Assembly: GCF_029338275.1 (NCBI RefSeq) | Contig: NZ_CP119789.1 | Location: forward strand, 1,364,001 to 1,428,000 | Length of the DNA stretch: 64,000 nt | Origin: Haloarcula ordinaria | Lineage (GTDB): Archaea > Halobacteriota > Halobacteria > Halobacteriales > Haloarculaceae | Reading direction: 5' to 3' | Shown here: positions 16,367 through 24,646 of the stretch, one piece after another | How positions within the stretch are numbered: position 1 is the stretch's first letter | How the letters are laid out: every line of letters starts with the position of its first letter | Program-made: the position numbers and the translations under genes | The notes under the pieces: generated by a model | What the model was told of the DNA's origin: nothing | What the model saw: only the letters and a program-made list of their open reading frames with translations | Database searches by the model: none

Positions 16367-16553
16367 TGGGTCAGAGAGCCAGAAAGCCCCCGCACTCTCA
16401 ACTCCCGCGACTCGTTGCGCTCCTCGTTCGTTGCACTCACTGCGGTGCTTACGTCGTCCTCAGAAATCTTCGATTTCTGATGGGCTGCGCAAGAGCCCTG
16501 CTCTTGCGAACGCCGGGGTTCGTTGAGAGCGCGGCCCCTTTCAGTCCCACCCA
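16367..16553. repeat. Foldable non-coding element between tfb and the methyltransferase gene
   Basis: About 187 nt whose ends pair with each other: TGGGT 16367-16371 with ACCCA 16549-16553, GAAAG 16382-16386 with CTTTC 16538-16542, and CTCTCAAC 16395-16402 with GTTGAGAG 16522-16529 (plus CCGC/GCGG just outside, after one mismatch). Inside are two perfect 9-bp hairpins with 3-nt loops: 16460-16480 (TCAGAAATC/GATTTCTGA) and 16488-16508 (CGCAAGAGC/GCTCTTGCG). Together they could form one branched structure. A 63-codon ORF on the minus strand runs through it but looks like a shadow of the repeats. It could be a structured RNA, a MITE-like remnant or a transcription terminator region for tfb. Confidence 0.6.
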
Positions 16554-16651
16554 TGCCGGGTGGTCAGCCGGCTACCGGCGGGCCTGCCTGGCTGTTCACC
16601 ACCGAAATCGACTGACTAAACACTACCTCGAGCGGCAACCTCCTTCCTGCT

Positions 16652-17626
16652 TCACGCGACCGGAAGGTCCTGCTCGGCTTCGAGCAGTTCGTGGTACCGG
16701 TTGCGGATGGTCACTTCGGAGATGTCGGCGACCTCGCTGACCGCGGCCTGGGTGGTCTTCTCGTTGGTCAGCAGGGCGGCGGCGTAGACGGCCGCGGCGG
16801 CGAGGCCGACCGGTGACTTGCCGGAGTGGACGCCCTGTTCCTTCGCGTTCTGGAGCAGCTGGCGGGCGCGGTGCTCGGCCTCGTCGGACAGTTCCAGCGA
16901 GGAGGCGAAGCGCGGGACGTAGCTCTCGGGGTCGGCCGGCGCGACCTCCAGGCCGAGCTCGCGGACGACGTAGCGGTAGGTGCGCGCGATCTCGCTCTTC
17001 TCGACGCGCGAGACCTCGGTGATCTCGTCGAGCGAGCGCGGGACACCGGCCTGTCGGGCGGCGGCGTACACCGAGGACGTCGAGACGCCCTCGATGGACC
17101 GGCCAGGCAGGAGGTTCTCGTCGAGCGCGCGGCGGTAGATGACGCTGGCCGTCTCGCGGACGTTCTCCGGGAGGCCCAGTGCGGAGGCCATCCGGTCGAT
17201 CTCGCCCAGGGCCTGCTTGAGGTTACGCTCCTTGGAGTCGCGGGTCCGGAACCGCTCGTTCCACTTGCGCAGGCGCTGCATCTTCTGGCGCTGCTTGTTC
17301 GACAGGGAGTTGCCGTAGGCGTCCTTGTCGCGCCAGTCGATGTTCGTCGAGAGCCCCTTGTCGTGCATCATGTTCGTCGTCGGGGCGCCGACGCGGGACT
17401 TCTCGTCTTTCTCGCTGGAGTCGAAGGCGCGCCACTCGGGCCCGCGGTCGATCTCGTCGGACTCGACGACGAGGCCACAGTCCTCACAGACCGTCTCGCC
17501 GTGCTCGTCGTCCATGACGAGTGAGCCGCTGCATTCGGGACAGGCCGTCGTTGTCGACTCGGTCGACTCGGTCGACTCCGTCGTTCGTTCACCGGTTCGC
17601 TGTCGCGTTCGTGTATGGTCACTCAT
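16652..17626 (-). CDS. tfb: Transcription initiation factor TFB (TFIIB)
   Basis: 324 aa from the ATG at 17626. A Ser/Thr/Glu-rich tip (17543-17583 carries the 9-nt repeat GTCGACTCG, giving Glu-Ser-Thr repeats) leads to the zinc ribbon CPECSGSL...CEDCGLV near residues 29-52. The B-finger/linker follows (GPEWRAFDSSEKDEKSRVG), then two cyclin-like repeats at about 125-215 and 220-315 (ASVIYRRALDENLLPGRSIEG; SPVGLAAAAVYAAALLTNEK). It recruits RNA polymerase to TATA-TBP complexes. Haloarchaea have several TFBs; which one this is cannot be told. A frame extension to 17713 would cover the TATA-like CGTTTAAATG (minus strand, 17711-17720), so the shorter start is preferred, with a leader of about 60 nt. 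Confidence 0.93.
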   Translation of the reverse strand: MSDHTRTRQRTGERTTESTESTESTTTACPECSGSLVMDDEHGETVCEDCGLVVESDEIDRGPEWRAFDSSEKDEKSRVGAPTTNMMHDKGLSTNIDWRDKDAYGNSLSNKQRQKMQRLRKWNERFRTRDSKERNLKQALGEIDRMASALGLPENVRETASVIYRRALDENLLPGRSIEGVSTSSVYAAARQAGVPRSLDEITEVSRVEKSEIARTYRYVVRELGLEVAPADPESYVPRFASSLELSDEAEHRARQLLQNAKEQGVHSGKSPVGLAAAAVYAAALLTNEKTTQAAVSEVADISEVTIRNRYHELLEAEQDLPVA

Positions 17627-17847
17627 TGGTTGCGAGGGCGGGTGCTCACCGGGCTGGAATCTCCCGTAGAAACCCGGCGGCTGTCGGTAAACTTCCCTGT
17701 GTTCGAAAGCCATTTAAACGCTCTGGTATCGGGACGTGGAGCGGCGTCTCACCGGTCGAAACACGTGTCTGCGTTGTTCATACACTATCATTCAAATACT
17801 TCCGACGACGCCCGCTTGGGTCGTCGCGGAATCGCTCACTGTGTGGA

Positions 17848-17853
17848 TTTATC
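17848..17853 (+). promoter_or_regulatory. TATA-like box, leaderless start of the 17878 gene
   Basis: TTTATC centred 27 nt before the ATG at 17878, the spacing expected for a leaderless haloarchaeal mRNA. The region 17627-17847 upstream is divergent from tfb and holds no convincing ORF. Confidence 0.5.
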
Positions 17854-17877
17854 TTTCCGGGGGTTCTTCGCCTACGC

Positions 17878-18306
17878 ATGCCAGACCCCACGGAGGAAGC
17901 GCTCGAGGAGGTCTCTGATGACGTCTCCGGCGACGCGGAAGACCTCGACGACGAGGCGAAGGAGTTGGTCGACGCAATCCTCGACGGTTCGGGCGACACG
18001 GTCCGGATGGCAATCCAGTACAGCGGCGACGAGTACGACCTCCTGTTCGTCCGTGAGGACGTCGAAGCGCAGTTCTCCGAGGCGGAGATGGCAGAGCGCG
18101 TCAAGACGCTGATGTTCAAGGGCCTGGGCGACCCCGTCGAGGAGAGCGCGCTGTTCGACTTCGGCCACCTCGATGCGACCGTCCGCTGGTACGACTCGGT
18201 GGTGGTCGCGTCTTTCCCAGTTCGAGAGTGGTCGGGGCTCGTGTTCACGTTCGACCGCGTCACCGACTCGCTGCTCGACCTGGCAGACGAGCACTTCGGG
18301 GTCTGA
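17878..18306 (+). CDS. Conserved haloarchaeal protein (DUF7522-like)
   Basis: 142 aa, soluble and acidic. After a Glu/Asp-rich N-terminus comes a mixed alpha/beta domain with EYDLLFVREDVEAQFSEAEM near residues 57-76, a central strand VRWYDSVVVASFPV and the C-terminus GLVFTFDRVTDSLLDLADEHF. The YDLLFVREDV-type block reminds me of a haloarchaeal family (DUF7522, from memory) without assigned function. It is convergent with the RecA-like ATPase gene, with a single base between the stops. Confidence 0.7.
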   Translation: MPDPTEEALEEVSDDVSGDAEDLDDEAKELVDAILDGSGDTVRMAIQYSGDEYDLLFVREDVEAQFSEAEMAERVKTLMFKGLGDPVEESALFDFGHLDATVRWYDSVVVASFPVREWSGLVFTFDRVTDSLLDLADEHFGV

Positions 18307-18307
18307 C

Positions 18308-19000
18308 TCAGTACCCCGTCCAGGACTTCGGGCCGAACGACTCGCCGCGAACCCGGAACTCGCGACCGTCGTCGGTCTCTCTGACCTCTATGACCGCGTC
18401 GAACAGCTGGGCGAACTTGTTGAACTGGTGTCGGTCGCGCTTGCTCGTGTCCAGCGTGAAGACGTTCACGGCCCCGACTCGCTGGAGGCGGGACAGCACG
18501 ACGTGGACGAACCGGTAGACCCGCTTCAGGTCGGTGTACATCAACAGTGTCGACAGCGAATGGAGCTGGACACGCGGGTCTTCGACCCCCCGGTGGTGCC
18601 ACTGCTGCAGGATGCCGCTCAGCTTGATGCCGATGCCGGTCAGGTCGCTCGGTGACGACACCTGCTCTAACGTGTAGTCGGCTGTTTCGCGCGCCCGGTT
18701 GATGCCCCCGTTGCAGTCGATGATGGAGAGGTCCCACCCGTCGCCGTCCTGGACGGCCGCCCGGAACGAGTCGTTGACGCGGTTGGCCGACTTCTTCGTG
18801 GTCACGATGCAGGCTGTCCGGGAGGACGACCCGCTGAGGACGTCGACGCCGAAGCGCCGCTTCCCCGTCATCACGGGGCCGGCGACGAGGATACTCGTCC
18901 CGGGGGCGATGTCGCGCGTGTCGAATCGGCGGATGTCGACGTCATCCGGGCCGATGTCGTCCGGGTCGACGTCGCGTTCCGGGAACAGCCACTCGGTCAC
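18308..19000 (-). CDS. RecA/KaiC-like P-loop protein (DUF7504-like)
   Basis: 230 aa with GTG start at 19000. It has Walker A GPVMTGKRRFGVDVL near residues 39-53 and a Walker-B-like strand WDLSIIDCNGG near 88-98, a minimal RecA/KaiC core, then LHSLSTLLMYTDLKRVYRFVHVVLSRLQ resembling the RAD55/DUF7504 families. The C-terminal strand pair (AVIEVRETDDGREFRVRG) is also typical. A TATA-like GGTTTTTTGTC (minus strand, 19021-19031) lies 27 nt before this GTG and argues for a leaderless start here rather than the TTG at 19027. Such proteins are thought to act in signalling rather than recombination; no partner is encoded beside it. Confidence 0.75.
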   Translation of the reverse strand: MTEWLFPERDVDPDDIGPDDVDIRRFDTRDIAPGTSILVAGPVMTGKRRFGVDVLSGSSSRTACIVTTKKSANRVNDSFRAAVQDGDGWDLSIIDCNGGINRARETADYTLEQVSSPSDLTGIGIKLSGILQQWHHRGVEDPRVQLHSLSTLLMYTDLKRVYRFVHVVLSRLQRVGAVNVFTLDTSKRDRHQFNKFAQLFDAVIEVRETDDGREFRVRGESFGPKSWTGY

Positions 19001-19075
19001 ACCACGCAGTGGGCTGTGAATCGACAAAAAACCCGCCTTTGTCAGCTGCTGGTCACGCGCGTCGGGTCGACGAAG

Positions 19076-20896
19076 TCAATCATCTGCTTCGACCTCGACA
19101 TCTCCGGCACCCCGTGACTCCTCGACGGCCTTCGTCAGCGAGACGTTGAGCCACGCCATCGAGGTGACGCCGCCGGCGATGGTGACGAGGTTCTTCACCG
19201 CGTGGTCGACGATGGCGATCGAGAGCGCGGCGGTGACGCCGACGGGGGTCAGTGCGGCGACGATGAGGGTGAACGCGCCCTCGTAGAGCCCGACCCCGCC
19301 GGGCGTGAGCGGGAGCACCTTCGCCAGGTTACCGACGCTGACCGCGAAGAAACCCACCGCGACCAGTGCCGGGGTCAGCTCGACCTCGAAGGCGGCGAAG
19401 ACGACCAGCGCCGTCACCACGTCGAGCGACCAGATGAGGAGGCTCCCGACGCCGACGCGGCCGAAGGCCGAGGAATCCGCGGCCACCGTCTGGACGTCGC
19501 CGACGAACTGCTCGACGACGCCGGCGACGTAGTCGGCGTATGAGTCCTCGCTCAGGCGGCCGACGATCCGGCGGACGTAGTTCCGGTCGGTCCGGGCGCT
19601 GGCGACGATGGCCGTCACGGCCGCGATGGCGGCCAGTCCCACGCCGGCCGCAACGACGATCGCGGTCTGTCCGCTGCTGGCCGTCTCGCCGCCGACTGCG
19701 CCGCCGGTCAGGGCCGTGAGCAACTGGCCGGCCGACCCGGTGGCCGCCAGCCCCATCAGGACGACGCCGGCGAGCAGCGTGATGGTCAGCAGATCGAAGA
19801 CGCGCTCGACGGCCAGTGAGGCGAAGCCCGTGGGGTACGGAATCGAGCGCCGTGCCTTCACGACGTAGGCGCGGACCGCGTCACCGGCCCGCGCGGGGAA
19901 GACGAGGTTCCCGGTCTGGCTGATGAAGACCGCGCCGGTCAGGAAGCCCCAGCGCTCGCGATAGCCCATCGAGGAGAGGATGTCCCGGTAGCGAAGCCCC
20001 CGGAGTGGCCAGGAGAGCACGTAGACGAGCGCGCTCGCCAGCACGATCGCGGGGTCGGCCCCGGCCATCCGTTCGAGAACGTCCTGTGGGTCGAGATACT
20101 GGGTCATCAACAGCAGGGCGACGACGACGAGCGCGGTCCCCGCGCCCAGCGACACCCGTCGGGTGATGCGCGGGCTGACAGAGAGTTCCCAGAACGTCCG
20201 GAGGATCTGGCTCCCCATCCCGAACACGTCCCGGACGATGTCGACTTTCGAGTCGCCCTTCGGCGTCCAGTCGACGGGGAACTCCTTGACCCGGAAGCCC
20301 TGGCGCTGGGCTTTCACCAGGACCTCGGTGTCCCAGAACCAGTGTTCGTCGCCGACGTCGGGCAGCAGCGCCTCCAGGGCCGTCCGGTCGAACGCCTTGA
20401 AGCCACACTGGTGGTCCCGCAACTCCGAGCGCAGTACCAGTCGGACAAGCGTGTTGTACCCGAAACTCGGGATGCCGCGCTTCGGCGGGCGGTCCGCACG
20501 GTTCTCGGGCATCCAGCGCGACCCCGTCGCCACGTCGTAGTCCTCTGTCCTGACCGACTCGACCAGTTCCTCCAGATGTCGCATGTCCGTCGCGAGGTCC
20601 GTATCGAAGTACACCAGCGTCTCGCCGGCGGCGCGCTCGAAGGCGTACTCCAGCGCGCCGCCACGGCCCAGGCGCCGGTCGCTGTGGATGTGCCTGACTC
20701 GCGTGTCCTCGTCGGCGAGTCGCGTCGCGATGGCGGGCGTCTCGTCGTCGCAGCCGTCTTCGGCGACGATGACCTCGTAGGTCCCCGCGGGCAGGAAGGA
20801 GTCGAGCGTCTCGAGCGTGACGCTGACGGTCCGCTCGATGCTGTCGGCCTCGTTGTAGGCGGGGAGGACGACGCTCACCTCGACTCCGTCGCTCAT
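19076..20896 (-). CDS. aglD: AglD-type glycosyltransferase: GT2 domain fused to a flippase-like membrane domain
   Basis: 606 aa. Residues 1-230 form a family-2 glycosyltransferase of the dolichol-phosphate mannosyltransferase type (VVLPAYNEADSIERTV; VAEDGCDDETP; VYFDTDLATD, the DxD-like metal site near residue 98). Residues 245-590 form about eight membrane helices of the lysylphosphatidylglycerol-synthase/UPF0104 type (VFPARAGDAVRAYVVKARR; LPLTPGGVGLYEGAF). This fusion and length match Haloferax AglD, which charges dolichol phosphate with the last mannose of the S-layer N-glycan. The glycan structure in this organism is unknown. The gene stands alone, away from other agl genes. Confidence 0.85.
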   Translation of the reverse strand: MSDGVEVSVVLPAYNEADSIERTVSVTLETLDSFLPAGTYEVIVAEDGCDDETPAIATRLADEDTRVRHIHSDRRLGRGGALEYAFERAAGETLVYFDTDLATDMRHLEELVESVRTEDYDVATGSRWMPENRADRPPKRGIPSFGYNTLVRLVLRSELRDHQCGFKAFDRTALEALLPDVGDEHWFWDTEVLVKAQRQGFRVKEFPVDWTPKGDSKVDIVRDVFGMGSQILRTFWELSVSPRITRRVSLGAGTALVVVALLLMTQYLDPQDVLERMAGADPAIVLASALVYVLSWPLRGLRYRDILSSMGYRERWGFLTGAVFISQTGNLVFPARAGDAVRAYVVKARRSIPYPTGFASLAVERVFDLLTITLLAGVVLMGLAATGSAGQLLTALTGGAVGGETASSGQTAIVVAAGVGLAAIAAVTAIVASARTDRNYVRRIVGRLSEDSYADYVAGVVEQFVGDVQTVAADSSAFGRVGVGSLLIWSLDVVTALVVFAAFEVELTPALVAVGFFAVSVGNLAKVLPLTPGGVGLYEGAFTLIVAALTPVGVTAALSIAIVDHAVKNLVTIAGGVTSMAWLNVSLTKAVEESRGAGDVEVEADD

Positions 20897-21010
20897 TACC
20901 TCGGGATGTGCGAGCGGCGCAAAAGTACCTTCTGTTCGGTTCGACTGCAGTCGCAGCGATGGTCGCGAACTGCGAGCCGAATCGCCCTCTGGCTCACGCG
21001 GGCCGGCTGG

Positions 21011-22726
21011 TCACTCTGCTTTCGGGAGCGTCTCGGCGGTGACGAACTTCGCGAGGTCCTCGCCGACTTCCGCGACCGACTCGTAGGGGCGGCCGACGAC
21101 GATGTCGCCGGCGCGGCTCTTACCGACGCCTGGGATGGTCGCGAGTTCGCCCATCGTCGCCGAGTTCAGGTCCAGCGGGTGGGGCACGCCGGTCACCGAG
21201 CGGTAGCCGTGGCCGGTGACGGCGATGTCCAGCGTCGTCCCCAGTTCGCGTTCGCCGGGGATGCCCACCAGCAGCGGATAGGTGCCGAGTTGTCGACCGA
21301 ACGTCTTGCCGTCCTGGTGGTACTCCAGGTGGACGTCCGGCAGGACGGTGCCCGGCGGCGCGACGCGCTTGAGCATCGGGTTGTCGATGGTCTCGCGGAC
21401 CTCGCGCTTGTACTGCTTGAACAGCTTCTTGTGGTCGTGGGCGATTTCGGCGCCCGTCTCGGCCATGTCGGTCCCCTCGAAGGCCATCACCTGGCGGATG
21501 TTCACTCGGCGGAGCATCAGGCCCTCGTCGTAGACCCGCTGGAGGAAGCGCTTGTTGTGTTCGAAGGTCTCTTTCGTCTCCCCTTTCAGCCCGTGGACGA
21601 GGTTGATGCCGGGCAGGAGTTTTGGCAGACGTGGGGCCGCGTCCTCACCGTGGTTGGGAGCAGAGTCCTGGTCGCCGCCCGGCCTGAACCCGGCCACCTC
21701 GTTGACGACCTTCACCGCCTCGAAACACTCGTCGGCGGTGACGTTGAGGTTGTTGTCGCTCATCACGTTCGGGTCGGCCGACTCGAGGCCGAAGGCGGCG
21801 GTGTCGCCGGGCGTGTTGTGCTCGGCGATAATCTCTATCCCCTCCCTCGCTTTCTCGGGCCACTTCACGATGGTGATGGGGTTCATGTTGTCCAGGTGGA
21901 GCGTCTCCAGGTCCGGAGCCACCTCGCGGATGCCGCCGTAGAGCCGACGGAGTGCGTCCGGATTGGGGGCCTCGCCGTCGCCGCCGTAGGCCAGGATGTC
22001 GGCCTGTCGGCCCAGGCGGAAGTGCCTCACGCCGCGGTCCGAGAGGGCGTCGACCTCGTCGACGACGCTCTCGGGCGGGCGGAAGTCGGGGTTCCCGTAC
22101 ATCGGCTCCGTACAGAACGAACAGCGGTACGGACAGCCCCGGGAGGTCTCCATCTCGCAGATGAGGTACTCGGGGTGGTTGGGGTGCTGTTCGACGACGA
22201 ACGCGCCGGCCCGGGCCCAGCGGGTCTCCTCCTCGACGTCGCGGTACCGATTGTTGAACCCCTCGAGACCCGATTCGACGAGGTCGAAGACGGCCGCCTC
22301 GATGTCGGCCATCGCCAGGAAGTCGAAGTCGAGGTCGTCACGGGCCGTCTCGCTGGCTCCCTCGTTGGCCTCGCCGACGCCGAAGCGGACGGGGCCGCCG
22401 ATGATGGAGGTGCCGTCGGCGGTCCAGGCGAGTTCGCGCACCTCGTCGGGTTCCGCGGGCGTCCCGCCGACGTACTTCCCGGGGACGGTCATGCCGCCGA
22501 CGTACACCATGAGGTCGGCCTCCTCGACGTCGCGCCAGAGGTGGCGGTCGTCGCGGAGTTCGTCGATGGTGTGGTAGGTGATGCGTTCGCGGGGGACGCC
22601 GGCGTCGACCAACGCGCCGGCGGCGTAGCGCGGGTAGGTCGAGATGTAGGGCGGGACCCCGAAGTGCGCGGGCTCGTCGACGTAGCCGTCGACGATGGTC
22701 ACGTCGAGCGTCTCGGGGTCGGTCAT
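21011..22726 (-). CDS. Radical SAM protein with C-terminal helix-hairpin-helix
   Basis: 571 aa. An N-terminal domain (about 1-170) of the B12-binding-like type is followed by the radical SAM motif SRGCPYRCSFC (CxxxCxxC near residues 195-203), then a TIM-barrel half (LHLDNMNPITIVKWPEKAREG). The C-terminal 50 residues hold a helix-hairpin-helix (LDLNSATMGELATIPGVGKSRAGDIV near 525-550), as in nucleic-acid-binding proteins. It should use a [4Fe-4S] cluster and SAM, and the HhH suggests a DNA or RNA substrate, but none is known to me for this archaeal group. It is divergent from the SDR gene across 69 nt. Confidence 0.85.
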   Translation of the reverse strand: MTDPETLDVTIVDGYVDEPAHFGVPPYISTYPRYAAGALVDAGVPRERITYHTIDELRDDRHLWRDVEEADLMVYVGGMTVPGKYVGGTPAEPDEVRELAWTADGTSIIGGPVRFGVGEANEGASETARDDLDFDFLAMADIEAAVFDLVESGLEGFNNRYRDVEEETRWARAGAFVVEQHPNHPEYLICEMETSRGCPYRCSFCTEPMYGNPDFRPPESVVDEVDALSDRGVRHFRLGRQADILAYGGDGEAPNPDALRRLYGGIREVAPDLETLHLDNMNPITIVKWPEKAREGIEIIAEHNTPGDTAAFGLESADPNVMSDNNLNVTADECFEAVKVVNEVAGFRPGGDQDSAPNHGEDAAPRLPKLLPGINLVHGLKGETKETFEHNKRFLQRVYDEGLMLRRVNIRQVMAFEGTDMAETGAEIAHDHKKLFKQYKREVRETIDNPMLKRVAPPGTVLPDVHLEYHQDGKTFGRQLGTYPLLVGIPGERELGTTLDIAVTGHGYRSVTGVPHPLDLNSATMGELATIPGVGKSRAGDIVVGRPYESVAEVGEDLAKFVTAETLPKAE

Positions 22727-22795
22727 GGTCGCGGATTGACGCTCGACGCCTAAAACGGTGTCTGGTCGGGGGCGCCGCCGACCCGTGAAACCACT

Positions 22796-23527
22796 ATGTC
22801 ACTGCAGGACCACTATGCGGGTACGATGGTCTCCGTCGAGCGGTACGACTCCCTGGAGGGCCAGGTCGCTCTCGTCACGGGCGCGACACGCGGTATCGGC
22901 GAACAGATAGCGATACAGCTGGCCGAGCACGGTGCGACAGTTTACGCAGGTGCCAGAGACACAGCCGACGTGGGCGCATCCGACCAGCGCCCCGTCGAAC
23001 TCGACGTGACCGACGACGGGACGATGCGAGCGGCCGTCGACCGAATCGAAGCCGAGACGGGCCGGCTGGACGTCCTCGTCAACAACGCCGGCGTCGGCGG
23101 TCCGAAGGTACCGCTCGGCGAAGCTGCCGTCGAGGACCTCGATTCGACCCTCGAGGTGAACCTGCGCGGACCGGTCGTCCTGACGAAGCTCGCCCTGCCG
23201 CTCCTGCTCGAAGGGGACGGCAGCCGCGTCGTCAACGTCTCGTCGGGGATGGGTGCGCTCGGCGAAGGGATGAGCGGCGGCTGGCCGCCGTACCGCGTCT
23301 CGAAAGCGGGGCTCAACGGCCTGACGACCTATCTCCACGGCGAGTATCACGCCCAGGGGCTGATTGCGAACGCGGCGTGTCCCGGGTGGGTCAGGACGGA
23401 CCTCGGGTCGCTGGCGGCCCCGCGGAGCCCCGCCGAGGGCGCGGACACCCCGGTCTGGCTGGCGACCTTCGAACCGGGGAGCACCAGCGGGCGGTTCTGG
23501 CGTGACCGAGCGGTCATCGACTGGTAG
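22796..23527 (+). CDS. Short-chain dehydrogenase/reductase
   Basis: 243 aa. It has the NAD(P) motif TGATRGIG (near residues 29-36), NNAGVGG near 92 and the catalytic YRVSK near 165, so it is a classical SDR that looks active. The substrate is unknown. An in-frame ATG at 22826 gives a protein of 233 aa whose N-terminus (VSVERYDSLEGQVALVTG) fits the family equally well; an AT-rich CTAAAAC near 22751-22757 would place the transcript start between the two, so the longer form is kept with caution. Confidence 0.85.
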   Translation: MSLQDHYAGTMVSVERYDSLEGQVALVTGATRGIGEQIAIQLAEHGATVYAGARDTADVGASDQRPVELDVTDDGTMRAAVDRIEAETGRLDVLVNNAGVGGPKVPLGEAAVEDLDSTLEVNLRGPVVLTKLALPLLLEGDGSRVVNVSSGMGALGEGMSGGWPPYRVSKAGLNGLTTYLHGEYHAQGLIANAACPGWVRTDLGSLAAPRSPAEGADTPVWLATFEPGSTSGRFWRDRAVIDW

Positions 23528-23583
23528 GCATCGGGTGATAGAACGGTGTTCGGGGGAGGTACTCGCCAGCCTGTGCCGTCGTC

Positions 23584-24381
23584 TCAGACGTAGATGTGTC
23601 CCTCGGCAGCGGGCCCCATCGGCTCCGGCCGGGACCCGTCACAGACGCGGGCAGCGGAGACGGCCGCGGCCAGCGAGTCCAGCGCGTCGTGGTTCCCGAG
23701 GTACGTCTCGCGGTGTTCGCCGACGTCGACGCTGCAGGCTGCGATGGTCTCTATGTTCTTCGCACGGCGGTCGCGAGCGCCGTCGTCGCCCTTGTAGCCC
23801 TCGCGGTAACAGCCGAGCCAGCCGAACGTCGCGGCCGGGTACACCTCACAGACCACGGTCTCGGCGTCGTCGGCTTGCATCGGCACGACGGCGGTGTCCT
23901 CCCGGGGCGCGAGCCGGCCGAGGACGTTCCGCGCGCCGTGGTAGGTCATGCTCCGGACGCGGTTCGTGTACGGGCAGAGGGCCGCCCGCTGGAGGTCGGT
24001 CTCGCGACGGACGTCGCGCGACCCGGTCAGCCCCTCGGCACGGTCCCGACACGCCGTCGAGAACGACGCCGAGTCGGTCGGCCCGTCGCCCCCGGCGACC
24101 CACTCCAGGAACCCCCGCCACTCCCCGTCCCCGACGTCTTCGAGGAGCCTCTGCGGGAGGCTGAAGGGGAAGTCCAGGCCCGCCGTGGCGACGTCCTCGT
24201 CGGTGATTCGGTCGACCAGGCCCGCGTGGGCCGACTCGCGGTCACGCCCCCACTTCGCTGTCGCTCGATAGCAGTCCTCGACGACGAGCCCGGTCGACGT
24301 CTCTCTGGCTACGGTCACCCAGAGCGCGTCGCCGGCCCGTCTCGCACCGCTGAAATCCACACCCAGAACACCGGAACCCAT
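23584..24381 (-). CDS. DUF429 protein (predicted RNase H-like nuclease)
   Basis: 265 aa from the ATG at 24381. It begins MGSGVLGVDFSGARRAGDAL, the first strand of an RNase H-like fold with the conserved Asp, and has the later blocks VYPAATFGWLG (near 195) and HDALDSLAAAVSAAR near 235, typical of DUF429. The frame is open to 24540 but that extension covers the next gene's promoter and has no family character. DUF429 proteins are predicted nucleases; activity is not established. It is divergent from the zinc-ribbon/Hsp20 pair. Confidence 0.82.
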   Translation of the reverse strand: MGSGVLGVDFSGARRAGDALWVTVARETSTGLVVEDCYRATAKWGRDRESAHAGLVDRITDEDVATAGLDFPFSLPQRLLEDVGDGEWRGFLEWVAGGDGPTDSASFSTACRDRAEGLTGSRDVRRETDLQRAALCPYTNRVRSMTYHGARNVLGRLAPREDTAVVPMQADDAETVVCEVYPAATFGWLGCYREGYKGDDGARDRRAKNIETIAACSVDVGEHRETYLGNHDALDSLAAAVSAARVCDGSRPEPMGPAAEGHIYV

Positions 24382-24487
24382 ACCCCGGATGTTACTGGCT
24401 GCTATTATCAATGTTTGGAATATTCGCCTCGAGTGGCACCTGTGTGGGTCCGAAAGCGGTTTGTCCGGGACGGACCAACAGAATCGT

Positions 24488-24646
24488 ATGCCCGCCACCT
24501 TGGAAGTCGTCTGCAACGACGCGGACTGCACGCTCGACATGTTCGAACTGCACTACACCTACGACATGCCCGACGACGTGGACGTCTCGGACTTCTCGTG
24601 TCCGTACTGTGGCGGCACCGACTCGCTGGAGGCAATCGAGTTATGA
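24488..24646 (+). CDS. 52-aa zinc-binding protein (DUF7559-like)
   Basis: Starts at ATG 24488 and ends at TGA 24644-24646, overlapping the next gene's ATG (ATGA). It has four cysteines (CNDADC near residues 9-14 and CPYC near 38-41) spaced as a zinc ribbon, with the core FELHYTYDMPDDVDVSDFSC. I recall it as a haloarchaeal mini-protein family (DUF7559, uncertain). The translational overlap with an Hsp20-type protein suggests coupled synthesis. A weak TATA-like block lies about 27 nt upstream, near 24460. Confidence 0.75.
   Translation: MPATLEVVCNDADCTLDMFELHYTYDMPDDVDVSDFSCPYCGGTDSLEAIEL

Noticed and set aside
16363-16554. A 63-codon minus-strand ORF
   Set aside because: It follows the hairpins of the structured element, and its peptide has no family character; no promoter or ribosome site was seen.
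17543-17583. GTCGACTCG repeats as a regulatory tandem repeat
   Set aside because: They lie in the tfb coding sequence and encode a Glu-Ser-Thr repeat; no sign of regulation.
20342-22753. An 803-codon plus-strand ORF
   Set aside because: It is antisense to aglD and the radical SAM gene, has no recognisable domain and repeated low-complexity Val/Asp/Arg runs. Such long shadows are common at this GC content.
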